Below are positions 17,279-27,958 of a stretch of DNA of 64,000 bases, one piece after another. Origin of the DNA: JAHJDO01 sp964437505 (GTDB lineage Bacteria; JAHJDO01); the NCBI GenBank assembly GCA_964437505.1, contig CAYTGU010000002.1:1-64000 (forward strand), in the 5' to 3' direction. Within the stretch, counting starts at the first letter, position 1. Every line of letters begins with the position of its first letter. The position numbers and the translations under genes are program-made. The notes beneath the pieces were generated by a model. That model was not told the DNA's origin and searched no databases. It was given only the letters and a program-made list of their open reading frames with translations.

Positions 17279-19372
17279 ATGAATGAGAAGGTAGAAGTAA
17301 AAATGGGCGGGAGAGACTTAATTATAGAAACAGGCAAGCTTGCAAAACAGGCAGATGGAGCTGTTACAGTTAGATGTGGTGATACTGTTGTTCTTGCAAC
17401 GGTCGTTTGCTCTAAAACAACCAGAGAAGGAATGGATTACTTTCCGTTGTCTGTTGATTATCGGGAAAAGACATATGCTGCAGGGAAAATTCCCGGAGGA
17501 TTTTTTAAACGAGAAGGAAGACCAACGGAAAAAGAAATCTTGACTTCAAGGCTGATAGACAGACCAATAAGACCTCTTTTCCCTGATATGTTCAGGAATG
17601 AACTGCAAGTTATGGTATCCGCACTATCTGCTGATGAATTTACGGATCCTGATGTTCTTGCAATAGTTGGCGCTTCAGCAGCGCTGGGAATATCTGATAT
17701 ACCTTTCTTTAAACCAATCGGAGCAGTAAGGATAGGCAGAATCAACGATGAATTTATTATTAATCCCTCGTACGAACAGATTGAACAGAGCGAATTAGCT
17801 TTTGTTGTTGCGGGCACAAAGGATGCGATAACGATGGTAGAAGGTGACGGAAAAGGAGTATCGGAAGAAATCTCTTTAGATGCTTTAAAAGTGGCGCATA
17901 CCCATATCGTAAAGATTACCGAAGTAATTGAGGAATTAATAGCAAAATGTGGCAAATCTAAGCGTACAATTGAGATCATGAATATACCACAAGAACTGGA
18001 GGATGCTACGAAAGAATTAGCTTTAGATAAAATATTAGAGGCAAACAAGATAACCGATAGATCTCAGCGCAGGGAGCTTCTGGATAGTTTGTTGAGCGAT
18101 GTCAAGGATGAACTTTCAGAGAAATACCCTGAACAGGAGAACGCAATATCTTATGTTTTTGATAAGATAGAGAAAGAGGAAGTAAGAAGAAAAATTTTGA
18201 ATGAAAAGAAAAGAATAGACGGCAGATCCTTAGAAGAGATCAGACCTATTACATGCGAGATCAGCGTTTTGCCGAGGACGCACGGCTCAGCAGTTTTTAC
18301 AAGAGGAGAGACGCAGAGTCTGGCAGTAACAACACTTGGCACATCTGCTGATGGACAACGTATTGACGGGCTAAGAGGGGACTCTGAAAAAACATTTATG
18401 CTACATTATAATTTTCCTGCATTTAGTGTTGGAGAAGCAAGGCCTAACAGGGGTCCAGGTAGACGGGAAATAGGTCATGGCGCGCTTGCCGAACGCGCTA
18501 TAAGACCTGTAATGCCTTCTTCTGAAGAATTTCCCTACACAGTAAGAATAGTATCGGATATTCTGGAATCAAATGGTTCTTCTTCAATGGCGACGGTATG
18601 CGGAGGAGTGCTTTCTCTTATGGATGCGGGGGTGCCGATAAAAGAACCTGTAGCAGGTATTGCAATGGGTTTAATAAAAGAAGATGATAAATTTGTTGTG
18701 CTCACAGATATCAGCGGAATGGAGGATCATCTGGGAGATATGGATTTTAAGGTTACAGGTACCAGAGATGGAATAACAGCTTTTCAGATGGATATAAAAA
18801 TGGAAGGCATTACGCCTGAGATTATGGAAAAGGGGCTGTTACAGGCAAAGGATGCGCGTTTAAAAATTCTTGATAAGATGAAAGCCGTGATTTCTGAGCC
18901 GCGAAAAGAAGTATCTTCATATGCGCCAATGATTTTCTCAATGCAGGTGAATACTGAGAAAATTGGAAAAGTAATTGGTCCTGGCGGGAAAACAATAAAA
19001 AAGATTGTTCAGGATACAGGTGTCAAGATTGATATTGACGATCAAGGCAAGGTCTCTATTGCGTCTACGGATAAGGAGCAGCTTGACAAAGCCATTGATA
19101 TTGTCAAGAAAATTGTAGAGGATGTGGAAGTAGGGAGAACATACGATAGCGTAGTAAAGAAAATAATGAATTTTGGCGCATTTGCAGAGGTGCTTCCGGG
19201 ACAGGAAGGACTCATTCATGTGTCTCAACTGTCTGATGAATATGTGAAGAATATTGATGATGTGGTTAAGGTTGGAGACAAGCTGACTGTTAAGGTAACT
19301 GAAATAGATTCTCAGGGCAAAATCAAGTTAAGCCGCAAGGCAGTAATAGAGGAAGAGAAGAAAGATAAATAG
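17279..19372 (+). CDS. pnp: Polyribonucleotide nucleotidyltransferase (PNPase)
   Basis: Trimeric 3'-5' phosphorolytic exoribonuclease of the RNA-degradation machinery. It has two RNase PH domains (about 10-215 and 315-550), with the second catalytic core marked by FTRGETQSLAVTTLGT and EARPNRGPGRREIGHG. A KH domain with IGKVIGPGGKTIKK (about 560-575) and an S1 domain (about 620-690, GLIHVSQLSDEYV) follow. The 697-residue length is standard. It follows thrS by 21 nt. Confidence 0.97.
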   Translation: MNEKVEVKMGGRDLIIETGKLAKQADGAVTVRCGDTVVLATVVCSKTTREGMDYFPLSVDYREKTYAAGKIPGGFFKREGRPTEKEILTSRLIDRPIRPLFPDMFRNELQVMVSALSADEFTDPDVLAIVGASAALGISDIPFFKPIGAVRIGRINDEFIINPSYEQIEQSELAFVVAGTKDAITMVEGDGKGVSEEISLDALKVAHTHIVKITEVIEELIAKCGKSKRTIEIMNIPQELEDATKELALDKILEANKITDRSQRRELLDSLLSDVKDELSEKYPEQENAISYVFDKIEKEEVRRKILNEKKRIDGRSLEEIRPITCEISVLPRTHGSAVFTRGETQSLAVTTLGTSADGQRIDGLRGDSEKTFMLHYNFPAFSVGEARPNRGPGRREIGHGALAERAIRPVMPSSEEFPYTVRIVSDILESNGSSSMATVCGGVLSLMDAGVPIKEPVAGIAMGLIKEDDKFVVLTDISGMEDHLGDMDFKVTGTRDGITAFQMDIKMEGITPEIMEKGLLQAKDARLKILDKMKAVISEPRKEVSSYAPMIFSMQVNTEKIGKVIGPGGKTIKKIVQDTGVKIDIDDQGKVSIASTDKEQLDKAIDIVKKIVEDVEVGRTYDSVVKKIMNFGAFAEVLPGQEGLIHVSQLSDEYVKNIDDVVKVGDKLTVKVTEIDSQGKIKLSRKAVIEEEKKDK

Positions 19373-19381
19373 GAACTAGTT

Positions 19382-19831
19382 TTGGAAGAGATAAAAGTAG
19401 AGATAGCGCATATTAAAGGTTCGGAGGATCTGCCGCTTCCCAAATATATGACTGAGCGTGCAAGCGGCATGGATCTTATGGCTGCTGTTAAGGAAGATAC
19501 GGTTTTAAAGCCGGGTGAAATTAAACTAGTTTCCACAGGTGTCAAAATAGCCATTCCGTCCGGATATGAAGGACAGGTTAGACCTAGGAGTGGACTTGCT
19601 CTTAAACATGGGATAAGTATTGTTAACAGCCCCGGTACTATTGATGCGGATTACAGGGGCGAAGTAGGTGTTATACTGGTGAATCTTGGGAAAAAGGACT
19701 TTTTAATTCACAGGGAAGATCGTATAGCACAGCTCGTAATTAATAAGATTGCTAGAGCTGATTTAGTGTATGTTAACAAGTTAGCCAAAACCTCTAGGAA
19801 TGATGGAGGTTTTGGACATACAGGATTATAA
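19382..19831 (+). CDS. dut: Deoxyuridine 5'-triphosphate nucleotidohydrolase
   Basis: Trimeric dUTPase that hydrolyses dUTP to dUMP, keeping uracil out of DNA. All five motifs are visible in order: ASGMDL, RPRSGLALK, GTIDADYRGEV, DRIAQLV and the C-terminal RNDGGFGHTG. The 149-residue length is typical. The start is TTG at 19382 with AGGA about 7 nt upstream. It lies 9 nt after pnp and 2 nt before ftsK. Confidence 0.96.
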   Translation: MEEIKVEIAHIKGSEDLPLPKYMTERASGMDLMAAVKEDTVLKPGEIKLVSTGVKIAIPSGYEGQVRPRSGLALKHGISIVNSPGTIDADYRGEVGVILVNLGKKDFLIHREDRIAQLVINKIARADLVYVNKLAKTSRNDGGFGHTGL

Positions 19832-19833
19832 AC

Positions 19834-21927
19834 TTGTTTGGCTTTTTAAAAGAAAAACAGAGAAACGAATTAATTGGGGTTCTGCTTCTTGCCCTTAGCA
19901 TCCTTGTATTTCTTAGCTTAAAATCCTATGATTCAGCTGATATCGCATTTAATATATCAACCCCTAATAGTCCTGCGCATAATTATATTGGTATAAGCGG
20001 GGCATATATTGGGTTTGGACTTTTTCTTGCTCTGGGATTTTCAGCCTATTTTGTGCCCCTTATAAGCTTTATTTCAAGCATTAATAAATTCAGACAAAGT
20101 CCCTCACAGAATATATATGTAAAAATACTGGGCATAGTTTTGCTCTTATGTGGAGGAGCGGCTTTATTTGCTCTCATCAATATACCGTCATTAAAAATTT
20201 TTCTTTTAACAAGCAGGTTTAAAGCAGGCGGCATATTAGGGCTTTTTTTAGCGGAACAGCTAAAAATGTATCTGCAGCAAACAGGAGCTTATATTGTAAC
20301 AGCAACAGTATTTATTTCCGGCTTTCTCTTATGTACAGAATTTTCTCTCTCTGGGATTGGTTCGTTTTTTGTCCGCAAATTCTCAAAAAAAGACTTAATT
20401 ATTAATAGAAATGTTACAAGAAAGATTAGAACTACAGGACTAAAACAAGTTCAGGTAGAAAATGTTTCAGAAAAGCAGCTTGCATCTAAAGAAACTGTTG
20501 CTTTAGTTCAGCCTGATGTATTTCAATTACCGCCATTAACATTGCTGGATTTACCTTCGGAATCTGAGATGGCGAGTGATGACGCAGGGGTATTGGATTC
20601 AAACTCTGAAATACTTGAAAATACACTCCATGATTTTGGTATAGAGGCAAAGGTTACCCAAATCAATCAAGGACCAGCTATTACAAGTTATGAAGTTCAG
20701 CCTGCGCCTGGCGTAAAAGTACACAATATTGTTTCCCTTGCAAATGACATAGCCTTGAACCTCAAAGCGCAAAGCGTGCGCATTGTTGCTCCAATTCCAG
20801 GAAAGGACGTTGTAGGGATTGAAATTCCGAATAAGAAAAGACAACCAGTCTATCTGAGAGAAATACTGGAATCAAAAGCTTTTAAGGATACTAAGTCAAA
20901 ACTTGCGCTAGCTTTTGGAAAGGATATTCAGGGAGAATGTCTGGTTGCAGATATTGATGATATGCCTCATATTTTAATTGCAGGAACTACTGGAGCAGGC
21001 AAATCCGTGTGTATTAGTAGTCTTATAATGAGTATGTTATATAATTCATATCCAAGTGAAGTTCAATTTTTGATGATAGATCCCAAAATGGTGGAATTAG
21101 CTGCTTTTGCAGATATCCCTCAGCTCATAACCCCAATAGTAACCAATGCAAAGAAAGCAGCTAATGCTTTAAAATGGATCGTGGGAGAGATGGAGGATAG
21201 ATATCAGAAGCTTGCAAAAGCAGGCGTACGCAATATCACCGGATATAACAAGATAGTTTCTGAATCAAATGAATCAGAGAACATGCCGTATATTGTTGTA
21301 ATTATTGACGAATTGGCAGATTTAATGAGTGTGGCGCGTAGAGATGTTGAAGATTCAATTACAAGACTGGCGCAACTCTCAAGAGCTGCTGGAATTCATA
21401 TTATTCTGGCTACTCAAAGACCTTCAGTTGATGTAATAACTGGTGTTATTAAAGCTAATTTCCCATGTAGACTCTCGTTTCAAGTTTCTTCTAAGGTGGA
21501 TTCCAGAACTGTTCTTGACATGAATGGAGCAGAGATTCTTCTTGGCAAGGGAGATATGTTATTTCTGCCCGCTGGCTCACCAAAGCCTGTGAGAGCGCAG
21601 GCATGCTTTGTATCTGATAAGGAAATCTCAAGAACGGTTAATTTTCTAAAGAAGCAGGCGGGCCCTTCATACAGAAAGGAAATTCTAGAAGAGTCTCAAG
21701 CTGAAAATGGGCAAGAGGGATTATTTGAAAAAGACGAACTGTTTGAAGATGCAGTCAAAGTAGTTTTAGATACACGTCAGGCTTCCTCGTCGGTACTGCA
21801 ACGCCGTCTCAGGATCGGATACGCTAGAGCTGCGCGGCTTATTGATATGATGGAAGCTGAAGGCATTGTAGGTCCCCTCAAAGGCAGTAAAGGCAGAGAA
21901 ATCCTCATAGATTCTTACGAGTCATAA
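19834..21927 (+). CDS. ftsK: DNA translocase FtsK/SpoIIIE
   Basis: Septal DNA pump that clears chromosome dimers. About four membrane helices lie in residues 10-185, a short linker follows, and then the motor domain with Walker A GTTGAGKS at 384-391 and Walker B VVIIDELADLM. The C-terminal winged-helix gamma domain (about 635-695, SVLQRRLRIGYARAARLIDMM) normally reads polar KOPS-like sequences. The linker is far shorter than in E. coli, like SpoIIIE. The start is TTG at 19834 with AGGA upstream. Confidence 0.95.
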   Translation: MFGFLKEKQRNELIGVLLLALSILVFLSLKSYDSADIAFNISTPNSPAHNYIGISGAYIGFGLFLALGFSAYFVPLISFISSINKFRQSPSQNIYVKILGIVLLLCGGAALFALINIPSLKIFLLTSRFKAGGILGLFLAEQLKMYLQQTGAYIVTATVFISGFLLCTEFSLSGIGSFFVRKFSKKDLIINRNVTRKIRTTGLKQVQVENVSEKQLASKETVALVQPDVFQLPPLTLLDLPSESEMASDDAGVLDSNSEILENTLHDFGIEAKVTQINQGPAITSYEVQPAPGVKVHNIVSLANDIALNLKAQSVRIVAPIPGKDVVGIEIPNKKRQPVYLREILESKAFKDTKSKLALAFGKDIQGECLVADIDDMPHILIAGTTGAGKSVCISSLIMSMLYNSYPSEVQFLMIDPKMVELAAFADIPQLITPIVTNAKKAANALKWIVGEMEDRYQKLAKAGVRNITGYNKIVSESNESENMPYIVVIIDELADLMSVARRDVEDSITRLAQLSRAAGIHIILATQRPSVDVITGVIKANFPCRLSFQVSSKVDSRTVLDMNGAEILLGKGDMLFLPAGSPKPVRAQACFVSDKEISRTVNFLKKQAGPSYRKEILEESQAENGQEGLFEKDELFEDAVKVVLDTRQASSSVLQRRLRIGYARAARLIDMMEAEGIVGPLKGSKGREILIDSYES

Positions 21928-21964
21928 TACTTTCGGTTTTGAAATATTTCTCATATATCTTCTA

Positions 21965-24178
21965 CTAAATTACCTCAAATGTATCTTTGAGTCCACCTGT
22001 CATAACCTCAAACTTGCCGGACTCCACAACAGGTTTCATATCGCGGTTAATAAGAGACAAGTCATGTGCATTAAGCATAAACTTTACTTCTTTCTTATCA
22101 CCTGGCTTTAATCTTATCTTCTTAAACCTCTTGAGTGCCTTGACAGGCGTGGTTACGCTGCTTACAACATCATTTACGTATAATTGAACAACTTCATCTC
22201 CTTCACGTTTGCCTGTGTTTTTCACCTCAACTCTTACCCTGACTTTTTCACAGGAACACATTTTTTTCGGAGTTATCCGAAGATTGCTGTAATGAAAGCT
22301 CGTGTAACTTAGACCATGTCCAAACTCATACAGCGGCGAGGATTGCGAATACACATAGTCTCTACCTGGTTTGCCCGGCGAGCCGGGCTTTTTATAGATA
22401 CCCCGACTAGAAGGCTTCTGGCTGTAATACTTTGGCACTTGTCCTACTGAACGTGGAAAGGACATGGTCAGCTTGGCTGAAGGGTTAGTCTTTCCAAAGA
22501 GAATGTCGGCAATGGCATGGCCGCCTTGTTCCCCAGGATACCAGGCCTCGAGAATCGCGGGTATGTGTTCGGCAATCCAGACAATACTCAATGGCCGGCC
22601 GTTTATGACCACGACCACGACCGGTGTACCCGCGGCCGCCACAGCCTCGACCAGTTCCTGCTGAACACCCGAGAGGTTCAGGTTGGTGCGATCAAAACCT
22701 TCTCCACAGGTTGAAGGTCTGGTTGTTTTTCTGCCCATGCTCGAGCCGCCCACAAACATAATCGCAACATCCGAATCACGCGCGATCCGCATTGCTTCTT
22801 TGAAACCCTCCCGGCTTAAATCATGCATATCACAGCCGGGTGCAAAGTTTACCTTTGTTTTTTGTGAAACCGCTTCACTGATACCTTTAAGCGGACTAAT
22901 ATCTTCTAATTTTGGGAAACAATAACCTCCACATTCGGCTACATCTGCGTTCGGACCTATGACTGCGATAGAAGAAACATTCTTATCCAGAGGTAGAAGA
23001 TTATCTTTGTTCTTCAGCAGTACGATTGATTCGCCGGCAGCCTTCCGAGCGAGCTTGACGTGCCTGTTACAATGCACGATTTCTTTAACTTTATCCTCAT
23101 CTACATAAGGGCTCTCAAAGAGACCAGCTAAGAACTTAACTCGTAAAATTCTTCCCACTGCCTCATCAAGACGCGCCCTAGAAACTACGCCTTTTTTTAC
23201 TAATTCAAGAAGGTTTTTGCCGAAACATTTTATTTCCGGCGCTTCCATGTCCAAACCCGCTTCAAAAGCCTGCCTGCCTGCCTCCTGTAAATCCACGGCA
23301 ACATTGTGAAACGCGGTCAGCATATCTATAGAACCAAAGTCAGAAAATGTGTAACCTTCAAAACCCCATTCTTCACGAAGAATCTTCTGTAGAAGAAATT
23401 CTGAAGCAGCACAGGGTATGCCATCAATCTCGTTGTAAGCCGGCATTATAGACAGCACGCCTGCCTCTACAGCTGCCTTAAAAGGTGGCAGGTATTCTTC
23501 CCGCAGTTTGCGTATTCCCACGTCTGCCGGGGCGATGTTAATACCACCTTCAGGAGCGCAATGCGCAGCAAAGTGTTTCGGCGTGGCCACTAACTTATCA
23601 CGAACTATTTCACCTTTTCGCCCCTGTACTCCTTCAATATAGGCTACGCCTAGACGGCTGCACAGATAAGTGTCTTCCCCGTATGTTTCTTCCACACGTC
23701 CCCATCGCGGGTCGCGGGCAATGTCCAGGTCAGGGCTGAATGTCTGGCGAATGCCTACGGAACTAGCCTCTTTGGCCACAGCCTCTGCGATTTTTTTTAT
23801 AAGTCCAGGATTCCATGAACAGGATAGGCCGATTGATTGCGGGAATATGGTTGCATCTGGTGAAAGATGACCATGCAGACACTCTCCCATAATCAAGGCA
23901 GGGATACCCAGCCGTGTTTTGGTAACGAGGTATTTCTGAATAACATTGATTATCTTAGCTGTCCGGCTTGAAGACTCTTGTGGATCCATTATTCCGCCAA
24001 TACTCATATTGCCTAACAGTTTTTTAGTCAGGATAGCGGAAAATCTTTTGTTTTCTACCAGCTTTTTGCCCATAATAAAGCCTGTTTGGCGAATTTTTTC
24101 CTCTAATGTCATCCTGCCGAGTAAATCTTTTACCCTTTTATCAACAGGCTGACTACTATCAAGATACAGATTTCTCAT
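21965..24178 (-). CDS. Glycoside hydrolase family 3 (beta-glucosidase/beta-xylosidase type)
   Basis: A 737-residue GH3 enzyme. It has an N-terminal (beta/alpha)8 domain with catalytic nucleophile Asp280 in GYTFSDFGSIDML, an alpha/beta-sandwich domain (about 370-590) and a C-terminal fibronectin III-like domain (about 650-725). No signal peptide is seen, so a cytoplasmic role on imported oligosaccharides is likely. AAAGGAG lies 6 nt before the ATG. Parts of the gene (about 22500-22700) are clearly more GC-rich than neighbouring genes, compatible with acquisition. It is 54 nt downstream of the TPR operon on the same strand. The sugar specificity cannot be read from sequence. Confidence 0.93.
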   Translation of the reverse strand: MRNLYLDSSQPVDKRVKDLLGRMTLEEKIRQTGFIMGKKLVENKRFSAILTKKLLGNMSIGGIMDPQESSSRTAKIINVIQKYLVTKTRLGIPALIMGECLHGHLSPDATIFPQSIGLSCSWNPGLIKKIAEAVAKEASSVGIRQTFSPDLDIARDPRWGRVEETYGEDTYLCSRLGVAYIEGVQGRKGEIVRDKLVATPKHFAAHCAPEGGINIAPADVGIRKLREEYLPPFKAAVEAGVLSIMPAYNEIDGIPCAASEFLLQKILREEWGFEGYTFSDFGSIDMLTAFHNVAVDLQEAGRQAFEAGLDMEAPEIKCFGKNLLELVKKGVVSRARLDEAVGRILRVKFLAGLFESPYVDEDKVKEIVHCNRHVKLARKAAGESIVLLKNKDNLLPLDKNVSSIAVIGPNADVAECGGYCFPKLEDISPLKGISEAVSQKTKVNFAPGCDMHDLSREGFKEAMRIARDSDVAIMFVGGSSMGRKTTRPSTCGEGFDRTNLNLSGVQQELVEAVAAAGTPVVVVVINGRPLSIVWIAEHIPAILEAWYPGEQGGHAIADILFGKTNPSAKLTMSFPRSVGQVPKYYSQKPSSRGIYKKPGSPGKPGRDYVYSQSSPLYEFGHGLSYTSFHYSNLRITPKKMCSCEKVRVRVEVKNTGKREGDEVVQLYVNDVVSSVTTPVKALKRFKKIRLKPGDKKEVKFMLNAHDLSLINRDMKPVVESGKFEVMTGGLKDTFEVI

Positions 24179-24232
24179 TTTTGCTCCTTTCTTAAACTTA
24201 CTTAAATAAACTACCTATGCTTGCGTACATGA

Positions 24233-27200
24233 TTATTTTATCTCAGAGACCGTGACCGTTTTTTTCTGAAGCGAAATAGTTTTCTTCTCCAGGGCATCAA
24301 TCCTGCGGCAAAAATCTACAAACTTAGGATAATCCGAGGCAGAAATTTCCTGAATTGGAAGTTCAAAATGCTGTTTTACTTTCAGTGTGTTCTTATTGAA
24401 CGTGAATTCAACCAGATATTTACCAAATTTACTCTCTTCAGTAATATTTTGAGGTGTATCCTTAATTATAAAATTGTCAGGGATATTTATATCAAACTGC
24501 TGATCTAGATATAGAGGAGTAAATTCAAGCTTTATTCTGATTGGGAATTTCCGCTGAGTTTTCTGTATATACTTTTTGCTGAGTTTAAGTCTAAAAGGAA
24601 TAGGGTTGAATATAAACTCATCATCTTGTCCTGATACCTGCCTGAGAAAATCGGATATCTTGAATTTATATTTTATACGAAATGGCTCTTCAGAATTGTC
24701 TATATTTGGGAATTCTGTCTTTTCTAAAACAGGTTCTCCAAAGGATTCTGCCAGACCTTTTTCAATATACTTACCCCATAGATTTTTTTCTATACCCTCA
24801 AGAAAAATAAGGCGAAATAAACCGGATAAATTACCCAGGTAAATTTCTTCTCCCAAACAATCAGATTTTTCGTTAATATCTCTGTTAATATTTATAATCA
24901 GACTTGTTTCTGCGCCATTAGCTGAAAGATTCAAAGGAGGAGTTTTGCATATCTGATAATTACTTGTATTAAAAACAAGTGCATCTCCATTTGTTAGACT
25001 CGAAGAAATTTCCCCAAACTTAAGATATTTGTTGCTTGTGTCAAGCCAAACATCCCTCCTCTGTAAATTAACTTTTACAAGTGGTGTTCGAAAAGCTCCA
25101 TAATAGGGCACAATCATTTTTGCAAATGTATTGGGTCTTACAAGAACATACGTTGCATCCAATCCTGCTATATCTAACATTACTTTTAATAAAATAGCTT
25201 TATTCCCGCTTTTTTTTGTTAAAGTAGATATTGCAGATTCAAACTTAGCGCTGTTATGCTTGATGGATTTGTTTATGTAATAGTATATTGCTTCTGCCTT
25301 TTCATGAGGGGTGTTGCAATCCTTTATAATTTCATAGGTTGTATCTTTAAGTATAGATGCAGGTATGCATGTGCCCATGATCAAATTTTTATAGAGATCA
25401 TACACGTTATCCAATTTCATGGAAGTCATTACAGTAACATTTGGTAATACATCTTCTTTTGGAGGCATCATGACCTCTTTTGTAACACTGGGGATATTAT
25501 AGAGTTCAAATTGAACAAGTTTTCTATTGCCTGCCAGATTTTTTTCTTCCTTTACTATATTCTCTGGCAAATTCTTGGATATCCATGATATTTTAACATC
25601 TGATGGAAATATCACAGTATAACGAGACCACAGGAGAGCTTCGTTAAATGCCTGAAAATAGAATGGAGATAATCTAAAATAACCCTTAGCAATATTATAT
25701 GTTTTATGTTCAACTGTATATTTATACTCTATCACTGAGTCCTTCTCTAACCCATGAATGGAATAGGCGTTTTTTTTCTTTATCTTCACAGGTTCCAATA
25801 TTGTTCCATCTTTAAGAAATACCCTTAATTCTTCCAGTTTGCCAGGGATATGAATTTCACCGTATTTTTCTATCCCTATTTCACTGAGGATTTTAACTAC
25901 CTTATGTACCGTTTCTTTGTAGCTGCCGTCTGTATTAAGAATTATAACCTTCCCATTGTATAAACTTGCAGTGTAGGCATTGGGAAGTTCGCTTAGATCT
26001 TTATTGCCTGAAATTAATTTTAGCGTATTAAGTTTCTTTGGAGTATATGGCTCTGTACTTGCTTTTATTTCAACTAACATGTTTCCGAGTTCATAATCAC
26101 GCGGATTAAGCTTTAAGGCAGATTCCCATGCCTCTATTGCACTATTTGCCATGTTCTCAGAATAGAGGAGGTTTCCCAATAGTTTATGGCACATACTGTA
26201 TGTTGGTATAATATCCAGAACATCTTTATACTGTTTATATGCACCTCTGTAGTCTCCCAATTTAGAATATAATCTACCCAATTCCAGACGTAGATCTGTT
26301 CTCAATGGATTAGCGTTTATACGAGCATTATACTGTTCTACTGCCTGATCATATTTGCTTTGCCTGAGTAAAAGAGAGACAGGTATATTGCCAATTTTTT
26401 CATAGATCTTTTCTGCTTTCCTAAACTGGTTTCTGTCAGTGCATAACTTTGCTTTAAGCACTAAGGCATCTTTTAGCTCCGGATTGATTTTTAAAGCAAA
26501 ATCAATGGATTTTATAGCTTCTAAATACCACCTTCTCTTTCTGTAAACCCTTCCAAGACCAACGTAGCCAGGAGCAAACTCAGAATTTATTTTTATTGCA
26601 TGTCTAAATTTCTCTATTGCTTCTTCGTATAACTTGTTTCTCTCAAAATATAGACCCAGTGCCGCTAGAGCAGGTACATGCTGGCTGTCATACTCAATAG
26701 ATTTATTGTAAAAGTTCTTTGTCTTGTTTTCTCTTTCTATTTTTGGGAGGAATCCAGCTTGTTCATACATCTTGCCTATTGTATATAAAAATCCTGAAAA
26801 CTTAGGTTGGAGTTCTATTGCCAACTTTAAATATTTTATTCCCTTATCCTGTAGCCCTTGGGAATAAAGAAGCAGGCTGGTATAGTAATAGTTCAGGGCT
26901 TTATTATCTAAACGTTCAGTGTCATTGAAGCGTTTAGATTGCCGTGTTGTTTCGAACATTTTCGGGACTTTTCTCAATGATGTGGTTGATAAGTTATCCA
27001 TAAACTTTAGGTTTGTGCAAGTTCTTTCTTTTAGGTCAGTTACCCTTAACTTAAATGCCCAGTTGCTTAATTTTTCCTCGCAAACAGACTTGATAAGCAG
27101 AGAATTCCATCCTTCTTCCAGGGAAACAGGAAATGAATTAATCAGAGGATAGAAATTCTTATATCGATCACATACAGAGACACATTGATAGTTAACCCAG

Positions 27201-27958
27201 GCTTTCCAAGCACATGGTGTTTGGAGATTCAAGATCACATCCTGCTTAAAAGGAGAATATATAAACGTCAGCGCATAAGCGCATCCAACATTTGGCTTAA
27301 CTATCTGTTTAAAATCAACTAAGCCATTTCTGAAGATACCATCAAAACGTCTCCAGCGAACCCATCCAGTATATCCTTGGTAACTGGTACTGAATTTGAT
27401 CTCTTGTTCCGGAGGAAATTCCTCATAAAAACATGAACGTCCCAATTTACCGAATGGGCCTATTGCCGTCCATTCAGTTACATATCCAAAAGAAGCATAT
27501 ATTTTTTCAGCCTTTTTGGGCTGATGAGTGAGGTTATAGAGTTTCACAAGAACCTGTTTTATAAAAAACTTGTTTTCGCTGTTGCTTATTTCCTTTTTTA
27601 ATACCTTTTCAAGAATCTTAATAGCTTTTTTATAATCCTTAAACTTATTAGATGAGTTCAACATACTTTGCAATATAACCGAGCTTCTTATAGAATCAGG
27701 ATCTTCCTTTAATATTTTAAGCCAGTTATTCAGCATCTCGTCATATTTACCTCTGGCTTCATATGCAAAAGCCATCCCCTCATATGCAGACACTGCATTT
27801 TTATTCTGGTCAATGTCTCTGGAGAAATATTCAATGGCTTCGTCATACCTGTTCTGATAAAGAGCCTTCCAACCTCGAGACAAAGAATCAGCAGTTGCAT
27901 TTGCACCTGTTACTAAGCATATAAGTATTACTAGGGCGAAATTTTTAAATAATCTCAT
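24233..27958 (-). CDS. Exported TPR/DUF3857/transglutaminase-like protein, catalytically degenerate
   Basis: A 1241-residue exported protein: signal peptide (about 1-23), TPRs (about 30-140), a carbohydrate-binding-like beta-sandwich starting EWTAIGPFGKLGRS (about 155-320), a second TPR array (about 350-630), a DUF3857-type domain (about 650-860) and a transglutaminase-like domain (about 880-1000). Compared with its paralogue at 32372-36103, the Cys motif GDCKDKALL is replaced by SGNKAILL (Asn near residue 919), and the His motif NHAICHI by TPLVKVN. Only the Asp of WLDT remains, so it is probably a pseudoenzyme or scaffold. Its ATG overlaps the upstream AlbA_2 gene stop by 4 nt. Confidence 0.82.
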   Translation of the reverse strand: MRLFKNFALVILICLVTGANATADSLSRGWKALYQNRYDEAIEYFSRDIDQNKNAVSAYEGMAFAYEARGKYDEMLNNWLKILKEDPDSIRSSVILQSMLNSSNKFKDYKKAIKILEKVLKKEISNSENKFFIKQVLVKLYNLTHQPKKAEKIYASFGYVTEWTAIGPFGKLGRSCFYEEFPPEQEIKFSTSYQGYTGWVRWRRFDGIFRNGLVDFKQIVKPNVGCAYALTFIYSPFKQDVILNLQTPCAWKAWVNYQCVSVCDRYKNFYPLINSFPVSLEEGWNSLLIKSVCEEKLSNWAFKLRVTDLKERTCTNLKFMDNLSTTSLRKVPKMFETTRQSKRFNDTERLDNKALNYYYTSLLLYSQGLQDKGIKYLKLAIELQPKFSGFLYTIGKMYEQAGFLPKIERENKTKNFYNKSIEYDSQHVPALAALGLYFERNKLYEEAIEKFRHAIKINSEFAPGYVGLGRVYRKRRWYLEAIKSIDFALKINPELKDALVLKAKLCTDRNQFRKAEKIYEKIGNIPVSLLLRQSKYDQAVEQYNARINANPLRTDLRLELGRLYSKLGDYRGAYKQYKDVLDIIPTYSMCHKLLGNLLYSENMANSAIEAWESALKLNPRDYELGNMLVEIKASTEPYTPKKLNTLKLISGNKDLSELPNAYTASLYNGKVIILNTDGSYKETVHKVVKILSEIGIEKYGEIHIPGKLEELRVFLKDGTILEPVKIKKKNAYSIHGLEKDSVIEYKYTVEHKTYNIAKGYFRLSPFYFQAFNEALLWSRYTVIFPSDVKISWISKNLPENIVKEEKNLAGNRKLVQFELYNIPSVTKEVMMPPKEDVLPNVTVMTSMKLDNVYDLYKNLIMGTCIPASILKDTTYEIIKDCNTPHEKAEAIYYYINKSIKHNSAKFESAISTLTKKSGNKAILLKVMLDIAGLDATYVLVRPNTFAKMIVPYYGAFRTPLVKVNLQRRDVWLDTSNKYLKFGEISSSLTNGDALVFNTSNYQICKTPPLNLSANGAETSLIININRDINEKSDCLGEEIYLGNLSGLFRLIFLEGIEKNLWGKYIEKGLAESFGEPVLEKTEFPNIDNSEEPFRIKYKFKISDFLRQVSGQDDEFIFNPIPFRLKLSKKYIQKTQRKFPIRIKLEFTPLYLDQQFDINIPDNFIIKDTPQNITEESKFGKYLVEFTFNKNTLKVKQHFELPIQEISASDYPKFVDFCRRIDALEKKTISLQKKTVTVSEIK

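Noticed and set aside
22464..22925. Several plus-strand frames in the GH3 gene
   Set aside because: Shadows of a well-supported GH3 reading frame in its GC-richer part.
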